Assembly: GCA_002394685.1 (NCBI GenBank)
Contig: DGUP01000073.1
Coordinates: forward strand, 1 to 49,849
Direction: 5' to 3'
DNA length: 49,849 nucleotides
Source: Treponema sp. UBA4307
GTDB taxonomy: Bacteria; Spirochaetota; Spirochaetia; Treponematales; Treponemataceae
The notes under the pieces are model-generated. The model was given only the letters and a program-made list of their open reading frames with translations, had not been told where the DNA came from and made no database searches. Below, one piece after another: positions 8,495-17,700 of the stretch. How positions within the stretch are numbered: the stretch's first letter is position 1; each line of letters opens with the position of its first letter. Position numbers and translations under genes: made by a program.

Positions 8495-8524
8495 ATTATA
8501 GAAGAATTTGCAAATTCCACTCAA
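8495..8524 (-). promoter_or_regulatory. Candidate promoter directly before rsmE
   Basis: On the minus strand TTGAGT (8519-8524) and a perfect TATAAT (8495-8500) are separated by 18 bp. The -10 ends 6 nt before ATG 8488, so transcription would begin at or next to the start codon. If real, rsmE mRNA would be leaderless. Based on consensus match only. Confidence 0.35.
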
Positions 8525-8580
8525 TATCATTAAATTTATAGTAAGAAAATTGTTAGTATGAAGGTCGTTTTTTTTAATTT

Positions 8581-8753
8581 ACTGATAGTCTAAAAAACGG
8601 CTCCCAGTCGTGAAACGTCTTATCGAAACCGCAGGCTCGCCTGCTTCACGCATTTTGTGCTTGTAATTATATACGGTTGCCGCTTCCGCGGCAGCACAAA
8701 ATGAGTGATTTCGTAAGCCGTTTCACTCCTTTGTGCCGTTTTTTAGACTATCA
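8581..8753. repeat. Nested inverted-repeat element, MITE-like
   Basis: A 173-bp segment framed by perfect 19-bp inverted repeats (8583-8601 and 8735-8753; outer part TGATAGTCTAAAAAACGGC). Inside are further paired blocks in nested order: GTGAAACG 8610-8617 with CGTTTCAC 8719-8726, and ATTTTGTGC 8652-8660 with GCACAAAAT 8694-8702. Two local GC-rich hairpins are also present (GCAGGC/GCCTGC at 8631-8644; GCCGC/GCGGC near 8679-8692). The octamer TTTAATTT occurs at 8573-8580 and 8754-8761, resembling a target-site duplication. There is no open reading frame of note. The element lies in the divergent gap between rsmE and the M29 gene, so it is not a terminator of either. Confidence 0.7.
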
Positions 8754-8808
8754 TTTAATTTTTAAACTTCGAATTTGAGGCTAATAATTTTGGGAGAAAG
8801 GGACTTAT

Positions 8809-9972
8809 ATGGGAAAAAATAAAGAGAAAACTTCAGCAGAAACAGTTATTCAGGATGTGCTGGGGATAAAGAAAAAGGAAAATGTTTTAATTATAGCAAA
8901 TCCGGAAACAAATCTTATTGCTCAGGAACTTTACACTGCAGTACGGGAGGCTGACGGAAATCCATCTTTGATTTTTCAGCCTGCAAAAACGATTTTTGAT
9001 AACGCTGAGCTGCCTGTTATTGGTGCAATTAAATCTGAGCCGGATATTGTACTTTCAATTTCTTCAAATAAACTGGGAAAAGATTCTGAAGGAATTAAAA
9101 ATCCTTATAAAACAGAAGATGGCCGTTCTTATGACCATATTTTTGATTATCTGCTGGACGGTAAAAAAAGTATTCGTGCCTGCTGGACTCCTGGTCTTAC
9201 TGAGGATATGTTCCGCCGCACGGTTAATATTGATTATAAGCTTCTTCGGGAGCGGTGTGAGGCAATCTGCAAAAAATATGAAAATGCAGTGAGTGTTCAC
9301 GTAACTTCTCCAGGTGGCACGGATGTTGTGGTGCCGGTTAAAGGTCGTAAGGGTCTTGTGGATAACGGTGATTTTACTCAGCCTGGTTCAGGGGGAAATG
9401 TTCCTGCAGGCGAAGTTTTTATCAGTCCGGTTGTAGGCAGGGGAAATCAGGGGCTGCTGCACAAAAAGGCCCGGGCGGATTCAGAGGCTGATATTAATGA
9501 AAGGGGTACAAACGGAACAATTGTTTTTGATGGAAGTATGACTTTTTCTGATGGGGATGCGCTTTTAAAAACTCCTATTACTGTTCAGGTAACTGATGGC
9601 TTTGTAAGCGATATTTCTGGCGGGGAAGAGGCTGCCCGTTTGCGCAAAGATATTCTCTGGGCAGAAAAAGAGAGCCTTGCAATGGAGTTAAGCAGGAAAC
9701 TTCCAAAGGGGCAGGGGGCTGTTTATGCCAGAAATGCCCGGAATATTGGTGAACTGGGGATTGGATTAAATCCTTCTGCTAACGTTACGGGAAATATGCT
9801 GGAAGATGAAAAAGCTTTCCGTACCTGTCACTTTGCTATTGGTGAAAATTACGACGGGGATGCCAGTGCGCTGATTCACTTTGATGGAATCGTTCGTGAA
9901 CCAACGCTTGTCATCAAATACGCTGACGGTTCGGAGTTTACCCTGCTGGATAAAGGGGACCTGCAGCTCTAG
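8809..9972 (+). CDS. M29-family metallo-aminopeptidase (AmpS/AmpT-like)
   Basis: Cytoplasmic aminopeptidase of 387 residues that would release N-terminal amino acids with two metal ions. The family's ligands are all visible in order: Glu at about 202 in PAGEVFISP, Glu about 315 in IGELGIGLNP, His about 341 in TCHFAIG with Tyr about 348 (ENYDGD), and the HFD pair at about 357-359 in LIHFDGIV. The N-terminal half has the family's alpha/beta fold (VLIIANPETNLIAQELYTAV). The distance from the first His to the HFD pair is shorter than I recall for AmpT/AmpS. Strong ribosome binding site GGGAGAAAGGG before ATG 8809. It is transcribed away from rsmE and stands alone; its stop is 1 nt from the convergent ABC gene's stop. 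Confidence 0.86.
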   Translation: MGKNKEKTSAETVIQDVLGIKKKENVLIIANPETNLIAQELYTAVREADGNPSLIFQPAKTIFDNAELPVIGAIKSEPDIVLSISSNKLGKDSEGIKNPYKTEDGRSYDHIFDYLLDGKKSIRACWTPGLTEDMFRRTVNIDYKLLRERCEAICKKYENAVSVHVTSPGGTDVVVPVKGRKGLVDNGDFTQPGSGGNVPAGEVFISPVVGRGNQGLLHKKARADSEADINERGTNGTIVFDGSMTFSDGDALLKTPITVQVTDGFVSDISGGEEAARLRKDILWAEKESLAMELSRKLPKGQGAVYARNARNIGELGIGLNPSANVTGNMLEDEKAFRTCHFAIGENYDGDASALIHFDGIVREPTLVIKYADGSEFTLLDKGDLQL

Positions 9973-9973
9973 T

Positions 9974-10837
9974 TTATTTTGTGGTTTTCTGAACCCTTAA
10001 AACTGCTTCTGCGGCCTGTTCAAGTTCTTCCCGGGTCATATCTTCCTGGTTCTTGAGCATGGCGGCAGGAACTCCATAGGCTTTTTCCAGATCCTCAGGA
10101 GTCATAACTTCTTCCGGGGTTCCGAAAGACATATCACGGTTTGGATAAAAGAGAAGGACACTTTCAGCATATTTTCTGGTCAAATCCAGTTCGTGCATGC
10201 TGATGTATATAGTAGTTTTTGTTTTTTTAGAAAAATCCTTCAGGTAAGCAAGGGCGCTTTCTTTCTGCTTCTGCTCCATGGCAAACAGTGGCTCGTCCAT
10301 AAAAATGCTGGTAGATCCGTAAAGCAGGCTGAAGGCCAGGAGGACACGCTGAATTTCCCCCTTTGAGATTTCCTTAAGTCCGTGGTTAAGAACAGGGGAA
10401 AGTTCAAACTGGTTTATTACTTCTGAAAGCAGGTCTTCTTTTTCATTCAATATACCTGCAGCTTTTCCTTTAAGGGCTCCATTAGCATAAACATATGAAA
10501 GAAGCTGGGAAACTTTTTCTTCAGATTCAAATTCCATGTTCTGATAAATGACGGAGGCAAGGAGATTCTTTTCTCCTTCCGGTAAAGAAGCTATATCTTT
10601 TCCAAAAAGGCTTACTTTTCCATTCTGAGGAAGCAGTCTGCCGGATGCCAGAAGCATAAAAGTGGATTTTCCACAGCCATTTGGCCCAATAAGACTTACA
10701 AATCCTCCCGGGAGAGCGCCTGTAAAATGGTCAAATACTGGGGAAGGAACAATCTGTTTTCCTTCAGCGTCTACATCTCCCTCTACTGCAGGATATGTAA
10801 AGGAAATATCGTTGAATTCAATAAAATTTACTGACAT
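9974..10837 (-). CDS. ABC transporter ATP-binding protein
   Basis: ATPase subunit of about 287 residues. Walker A is GPNGCGKST (about 51-59 from the chosen start), followed by the Q-loop region VIYQNMEFES. The signature reads ISKGEIQR instead of LSGGQxQR. Walker B is SIFMDEPLFAME and the switch His is in ISMHELDL. The C-terminal SFGTPEEVMTPEDLEKAYGV matches the tail pattern of FecE/BtuD-type importer ATPases, so a siderophore or cofactor importer is a possible relation. No permease or binding protein is adjacent. I choose ATG 10837 (MSVNFIEFNDISFTYP); a longer frame starts at TTG 10873. Neither start has a Shine-Dalgarno sequence. Confidence 0.85.
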   Translation of the reverse strand: MSVNFIEFNDISFTYPAVEGDVDAEGKQIVPSPVFDHFTGALPGGFVSLIGPNGCGKSTFMLLASGRLLPQNGKVSLFGKDIASLPEGEKNLLASVIYQNMEFESEEKVSQLLSYVYANGALKGKAAGILNEKEDLLSEVINQFELSPVLNHGLKEISKGEIQRVLLAFSLLYGSTSIFMDEPLFAMEQKQKESALAYLKDFSKKTKTTIYISMHELDLTRKYAESVLLFYPNRDMSFGTPEEVMTPEDLEKAYGVPAAMLKNQEDMTREELEQAAEAVLRVQKTTK

Positions 10838-10845
10838 ATGGTTAA

Positions 10846-10873
10846 ATGATACAGTATTTGATAAATCTTGCAA
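10846..10873 (-). promoter_or_regulatory. Candidate promoter directly before the ABC ATPase gene
   Basis: On the minus strand TTGCAA (10868-10873) and TATCAT (10846-10851) with a 16-bp spacer; the -10 ends 8 nt before ATG 10837. This again places the transcription start close to the A of ATG. Consensus match only. Confidence 0.3.
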
Positions 10874-10956
10874 ATATTATTCAGTCTATTTATAATGAAG
10901 GTAAATATCCAAAATATCCAATTTGGGAAAACCCTTGGATTGGAGGTCAAGTTATA

Positions 10957-11469
10957 ATGAGCTCAAAAGGTGTTAAACTTTTAAAAGCTGTTATATATAT
11001 CCTATGTATCGGAATTGCAGCAGGTTCCTTTTTTATTGTTAAAGATCATTTTTCAATGAAAGCGGCTATTGCGGTTAGTTCCATTCTATTTTTACTGTTC
11101 GTGGCTGGCTTAATTGTTTCAGCGGTTGCTTCTGCTAAAGCCAGAAAGGCTAAGAAAAATAGTCAGAACGGTATTTTGATTACTCAGCTTAAATCTTCAT
11201 CAGAGAGACTGAACCTGAAGGTTTCTGCAATGAAAGATTCTTTTGCTGAAGAAAAAAAGATAATAGAAAATATTGCCGTTGAACTGGGGAATATTCATCC
11301 GGTTAAAGATGTGAATGCATCTAAGGCAGAGCAGGACATACTGGTAAAAATAACTTCAGTAAGTTCTCTTATTGATGGGGTTATAGCCGGAAGTGATCCT
11401 TCTGAATTTAAAAAACAGCTTACTGTTCTTTATACAGCAGTAAAACAGCGCAAACAGTTTGAGAATTAA
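10957..11469 (+). CDS. Small membrane protein with two transmembrane helices and a helical tail
   Basis: A 170-residue protein of unknown function. I start it at ATG 10957 because GGAGG lies at 10942-10946; the frame is open further upstream but only into poor sequence. Two hydrophobic helices, about residues 9-27 (AVIYILCIGIAAGSFFIV) and 34-58 (IAVSSILFLLFVAGLIVSAV), are joined by a short loop. A basic stop-transfer KARKAKKN follows, so the remaining ~105 residues are probably cytoplasmic. The tail is helical and charged (AMKDSFAEEKKIIENIAVEL). No enzyme motif is visible. It is divergent from the ABC ATPase gene and lies about 250 bp before the giant-protein array, without evident co-transcription. 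Confidence 0.65.
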   Translation: MSSKGVKLLKAVIYILCIGIAAGSFFIVKDHFSMKAAIAVSSILFLLFVAGLIVSAVASAKARKAKKNSQNGILITQLKSSSERLNLKVSAMKDSFAEEKKIIENIAVELGNIHPVKDVNASKAEQDILVKITSVSSLIDGVIAGSDPSEFKKQLTVLYTAVKQRKQFEN

Positions 11470-11718
11470 GATTCTCGTTAGTTCATTTTTCCACATGGGC
11501 TTTAATAAAGTACTGGGTTATAAGTTTATTAATAATTTGTAATAAAAGAGGGTGTCTGGAGCTTTGATTTAAAGGCTTTAGAGATTTTTGCCGATATCAA
11601 ATTTGAGAAACTCTCTGAATGTGGGAATTTTTTATGAGTGTTTCCAGTGGTCGTAAAAAGATTTAAAAGTATCTTTATACTTCCTCCTGGTGTGTAAAAA
11701 AATCTAAAGGTGGATTGT
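11470..11718. other. Gap before the giant-protein array
   Basis: AT-rich, no gene seen. It holds a short hairpin AAGTAT/ATACTT (11667-11672 and 11677-11682, 4-nt loop) about 36 bp before the next start codon, and a GGTGG ribosome binding site at 11709-11713. No convincing -35/-10 pair or terminator was found. Confidence 0.5.
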
Positions 11719-14700
11719 ATGAATAAGAAAGTTGCAGTTCTTATACTTACCTTGATGGCTGCCACAGTTAGTCTTTATGCTAAAGATGTAACTGAAAAGT
11801 CTGTTGGTACTGAAAACAGCTGGCAGGAATCAATTTCCCTTGAGGGTAAATCAAGTGGAAAGTACAATATTGTAGTTACCGCTACAGATACAGCAGGTAA
11901 TACAACACAGGCAGGACCTTTTAATATTAAGATTGATCCTGAATCCGATCTTCCTGTGGCAAGTATTACAAACCCTGCTCCAGATATGATTGTTCCTGGT
12001 AATCTGAATATTGTTGGTACTTGTGTGGATGATGATGGAGTAGATTTCGTAACCATTATCCTTGACGGAGATTCAGAAAATCCTGTTAAGGCAGAAGGAA
12101 AGGAATTCTGGTCATATTATCTTGATACTACACAACTTATTGAAGGTGAACATACAGTCGAAGTTTTCGGAACTGATATTAACGGACTTCCAGGTAAATC
12201 AACAAAAGTAATCTGGAGTCTTAACCGCCGTGCTCCAACAACTGATGTTAAAAATCAGGGAATGGGTGTTCTTTTAAGTGGAAAAATCAATCTTGAAGGC
12301 TACGTAAAAGACGGTAACGGTATTAAGCAGCTGGAATACTCTCTTGATGGAGGCCAGCGCTATACAAAAGTAAAACTTAAGGAACAGAAACTTGCTTATG
12401 CAGATGAACAGGGTGCTAAGGTTTACTATCACTTCTCAATCCCTGTAGATACAAGAAAGTTTGAAGACGGTCCTGCTGTCTGCTGGTTCAAGGGAACTGA
12501 TAAGGGCGGCACCGTTGGATATTACACTTACCTCTTCTTTGTAGACAATACTCCTCCAGACATTAAAATCGTAAGTCCTGAAAAGAATGAAGCACAGAAT
12601 GGTGTTTTCATGGTTGCTGGTTATGCAAAAGATATAAATGGCATGCAGAGTCTTTCATGGCAGTGGGGCAGTGATACCGGTTCCTTTGATCTTGTTCCGG
12701 GCAACCCTTACTGGATTCTTGAAATCAATTCAATCGGATTAACAAAGTCTCAGGTATTCAGCGTTACTGGTGTAGATACAATGGGTAACTCTGTTACTGT
12801 TAATCATACAATCAACTTTGACCAGCAGGCAGATAAACCTGTAATTGATCTGGTAAGTCCTGTTGAAGGTCTTGATGTGGATGGTTCAGAAGGCTCTCTC
12901 TACATTCGTGGTATTGCAAAGGATGATGATGGTCTTGCTCAGATTTTCTATACAATCGATGATGGGGAAGAAATCTTCTTTAATGCAAAGGGCGTATTCT
13001 ATCATTCTTATCCAAAAGCACTTCAGAGCGGAAAGCATACAGTTAAGGTCTGGGGTGTAGATAAATATGGTGTAAAGGGTGATCCTGTTGTAAGAACAGT
13101 AAGCTCTCAGGGTGTTGCTCCTGACTTTAATAATATTGTTGTTAAGACTGGAAAAGATAGCAAAAAGTTTGTAAGCGGAATGGAAATTAATCCGGAAACA
13201 AACTCAACATTTGAAATGGAAATTGCTTCTTCAGTAGGTTTGTCTGAAGCAAATTATTCTATTTCATGGGGCGGACAAACTCAGAATTATCAGATGGCAG
13301 TAACAAATGGACAGAAAACTGCAACAATTACTATCCCTCTGTCAGCTGATGATTATCCATGGGGAATTTCAATCCTCCATGTTTATGCAAAAGATACAAT
13401 CGGTCGTGATTCAAATTACAATGCCGTAATTAATATTAAGGATTTAACAAAGCCTCACGCTGCTAAACCGGAACTTAGATTCCTGGACAGCCAGATTCCT
13501 GAAGACGGAAAGATTATTTACAGAGGTAATACAGTTTCCGGTTATTTGATTGGTGCTGTTGCAAAATCAGTTCAGGTTATTCCTGCAAGTTCTGGTGCAA
13601 AGGCAACTCTTTCAGGTAACTCTGTTGTTTTAAGCGCAGATGGTGCAACTCAGCCGTTTACAGTTAGAGTTACAACAGATAAGGGTGCTGTTTACAATTC
13701 TAAGGAACTTCAGTTTATTGATATTCCAACCGGTCCTTCAATCAATATTGATGATAATTCAATTAACTCTGGCGTTGCAGTAGATTTCTCTATTCAGCCA
13801 ACTCTTAAAATCAACGGACAGATTTCAAGTGAAGACGGAATTGCTTTTGCAGGTTATAGATTCCTGACAGCAGAAGCAAAACTTAAGGACGGTGTAGTTG
13901 TAGAATCAGCTGTTAAGCCAGTTGTAAGCCTTGATAAAGCTGAGCCAATTCAGCTGGACGAAAGAGGCAACTTTACACTTAATTTTGCAGCTGAAGATTT
14001 CCCTGATGGAATTACCGTTGTAGAAATTGCTTCAACAGATAAGGCTGGACGCACTTCTGCAAAAGCTGTAATCGTAAACAATGTACCAGTTAAGAGAGTT
14101 GCCGCTGATGAAAGCGAAGTAATTCCTCCAAGTGATGCACCAAGAGTTTACTGGCTCCAGGGTGTAGATTACTATGGCGTTTGTGTTTACCAGGGTAATG
14201 TTGATAAATTATTTACATATTATAAGAACGGAGATGTCCGCTCAGATACAAAGGAACTTAAATTTGTTGTTACCCCAACAGATGTAGATAATCCACAGCC
14301 TAGCGAAGGAACTCTTAAAGTTTCTAAGCAAGGAACAATGGCAGGAAGATTCTTCCTGGTTGATGGAGAAACTTATGTAAGCGGTAAGGAAGTTGCAATC
14401 AAGAAAAATGCAACTGCTGATGACGGACACACAATTCAGGCCTTTATCGATAGCACTGCTGCAGTAGTTTCTGCTGACTGGACATTGATTTCAGAAGGTT
14501 CAATCGGTGGAGAAAAGGTTCAGAAGGGTAAATCAAATCCTGTGCCAGTTACTGAAGGAAGCCAGTATATGGTTTCAATTCCTCTGGCAAAACTCCCTGC
14601 AGGAACTCTTACTGTAGAAATGGTTGTTACAGATGCAACCGGCGTTAAGGAAACCGTTACAGGTTATCTGAACGTTGTCCGCAAGCATGATGTTGTTAAT

Positions 14701-17700
14701 TCTGATGAAGGCATTTACTTCTATCCTGGATTTAACTGTACATACAATGCTTCTACAAGTACATACAATCTCTTTAACGGTGGTGAACTTAAGGCTATCG
14801 TAAATACAGATGGAGATTTCACACCTTCATTTGTAAGAAATACAAACGGACTTGAAATTACTACAACTGAAGGCAGCAAGATTATTACAATTAAATCTGT
14901 TGCAGACGGAAGTTATTCTAACGTTCAGGTACGTGCTAAAAATAAAGCAGGCGCTTCAATCGATTCTCCTGCAGTTACAATCGCAACTAAAACTGAAAAA
15001 CCTCAGATTACTATTACTTCTCCAGAAATTATGGGCTGGGTTGGAAATCAGGTTGCCATTAAGGGTAGAATGCTGGATGGTACAAGCAGTTCAACACTCT
15101 ACTACAACATGGAAGAAGATAAGCCTTCTGTTTCTAAGGAAGTAACAAATGAAGACGGAACAGTTTCTACAGTTACAGAAAAACCAGAGCAGCAGTGGAT
15201 TCAGATTCCTGTTTCAAGAGATGGTTCTTTCTCTACTGTAATTGATATTACTTCACATGCTGAAGGATATATTCCTCTTAACTTCCGTGCAGTGAATGCA
15301 TCAGGTCAGGAATCAGTAATTCACTATGTATTGCAGAAGGATACAGTTGCTCCTGTAGTTAAGGTTGTTCTGCCGGATGCAGGTTCAAAGATTAATGGTG
15401 AAAACCTCCTGGTTCTTGATATTGAAGATGCTGGTTATGTAAGTACAATTGATTATCAGTCTGCAAACGGAAGAATTAAAAAGAGCTTTAATCGTGATTT
15501 AGGAGATGAAGCAGTTGATGCAGATTCACCTGAATATACAATGACACAGGCTCTGGCAAATGTACTTATTGGTAACGAAAGACTTCCTCTTGAAAGTGGA
15601 ATGAAGATGGAAGTTAAGGACCTGGCAGGAAACACAACATCTCTTGAAGGAGTTAAGTGGCCGTTTGAAATTGACCAGGATTCAGATAAGCCTGTTGCCG
15701 AAATTCATATGCCTGCTGAAAATGCAGTTATCACAACTGACTTTACAATTTCAGGTATCACCTATGATGATGATTCTTCATGTCGTCTCTGGTATAAGAT
15801 TGACAATAACGAATACAGACTGCTGAGTGAGGAATATTCATCAAGCTATAAGATTGACATTCCTCTTTCTGCAATGACTGATAATGAACATTCAGTAACA
15901 GTTTACGCAGAAGACATCAACGGAATTAAGGGTAATGAAGTTACAAGAAACTTCAGAATTTCTCTTGAAGAACCAAAGGGCTCTGTAACAAGTCCTAAGT
16001 TCGATGAAACAGTTTCCGGCAGAATTGTTATTCGCGGTAACTCAACAGATAAGAACGGAATCAGCAAGGTTCAGATTTCTCTGGACAATGGCGCAAGCTA
16101 TCAGGATGCTGAAGGTACAACTGACTGGTCATACGAGTTTGATTCAAGAGTAATTGAAGACGGTACTCACGTAGTATTTGTAAAACTCTGGGACGGCTAC
16201 GGAATTCCAGGTCTTGTATCATCACTTATCAATATTGATAACACCAGCCCGGATATTGTTCTTGAACTTCCTCTGGATGATTCAAAGACAACTGGTTCAG
16301 TATTCTTCTCTGGTCAGACAACAGATAATATTGGTCTTAAAGATCTTACAATCAGTATTAGAAGCTTCGATTCTTCAGTAAGAGTTCCTGCTGATATGCA
16401 GACTATTAAACTTACTCCAGCCAGTATCATTTCTCAGAAAGTTGATATTAGTTCTCTGGCAAACGGCTTCTATAACCTGGAACTTACAGGTACAGATGCT
16501 GCAGGTAACATTACTCGTGTAAGCCGCAATATTGAACTTGATAAAAATGCACCTCGTACAAAGGTAAGCATTATGTATCCACTTAACGGTGAACACGTTC
16601 AGTCAAGATTTAATATCTTTGGTGAAGTTATCAGTGAAGATGAAATCAGCGCTGTAGAACTTTACATTGATGATGCTCTTGTTCCTGGATTCTATGGTAC
16701 TCAGATTACAGACAGCGGCTACTACAAGTTCGCTATGAAGAATGAGCTTAAGCAGAAGGCTAAGACTATTAAGGATGAAGAAGGAAATGTAGTTGAATCC
16801 CTTGAAAAGGAAACTTATATCCTGGAAGACGGAAAGCACACTTATAAGGTTGTTGCTACAACTATAGACGGTAAGAAGATTGAATCTATTACTCAGAGCT
16901 TCATCTATAACAAGTACGGTCCATGGGTAACACTGGACAACTTTACTTACGGAGACTTTGCAACTGACAGACCAATTCTTAAGGGAAATGCAGGTTATGT
17001 AATGAATCCGGAAGATGCTGCTGCATTAAAGAACAAAAATACACCTTCAGAAGTAATGAATAATATTCAGGGTATGAAGGTTAAGCAGGTATACCTGAGC
17101 TTTGATAATGGTAGAACATTTACACCAGTAAGCAAGAAGGGTAAGACAAACTGGAAGTATCAGGTAGAAAACCTTGACCTTGCAGAAGGTTTCTATTACA
17201 TGCTGATTAAGGCTGAAATGGAAAATGGTGAAACTGCAATTACAAGAAACCTTGTTCAGATTGACCATACAAATCCTACTATTAAGCTGATCAGCCCAGG
17301 TGAAGGTGGCCACTACAACCAGTCTCTGGAATTTGATGGTCTTGCAAGCGATGATGTTGCTTTGAAAGATATTACAATTTCTTTGAGAAAGGGTGACAAG
17401 TCCAGCTACGAAGTTCCTGCATTTATTCAGGGACTCTACTTTGACGTTTCAGTATGGGGTGCAACCCTCTACAATGTTGGTGTAGGTCTTACTGCATTCG
17501 ACAATGCTGTTAAGATTCAGGCTAACTTTGGTCAGTTTACAAAAGACCAGTGGAATTTTGTAAATGACCTGCTTGGAATGGAATCTTCAAATTACCGCTT
17601 TGGTGGAAATGTAATCGGTGCAAAGATTATTGCTCAGATTGGATACCTGCCAATGCGTTACCTGTTCGGACGTAACTTTGACTGGTTAAGCGCTACACTT

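Noticed and set aside
8583..8753. The inverted repeats as a transcription terminator
   Set aside because: Both neighbouring genes are transcribed away from it, so no transcript of theirs ends here.
11667..11682. Hairpin AAGTAT/ATACTT as terminator of the two-pass membrane protein gene
   Set aside because: Weak AT stem, no T-run, and nearly 200 bp after the stop codon.
11710..11718. Upstream GTG as the start of the Ig-barrel protein
   Set aside because: It overlaps the GGTGG ribosome binding site; ATG 11719 has correct spacing and a clean signal peptide.
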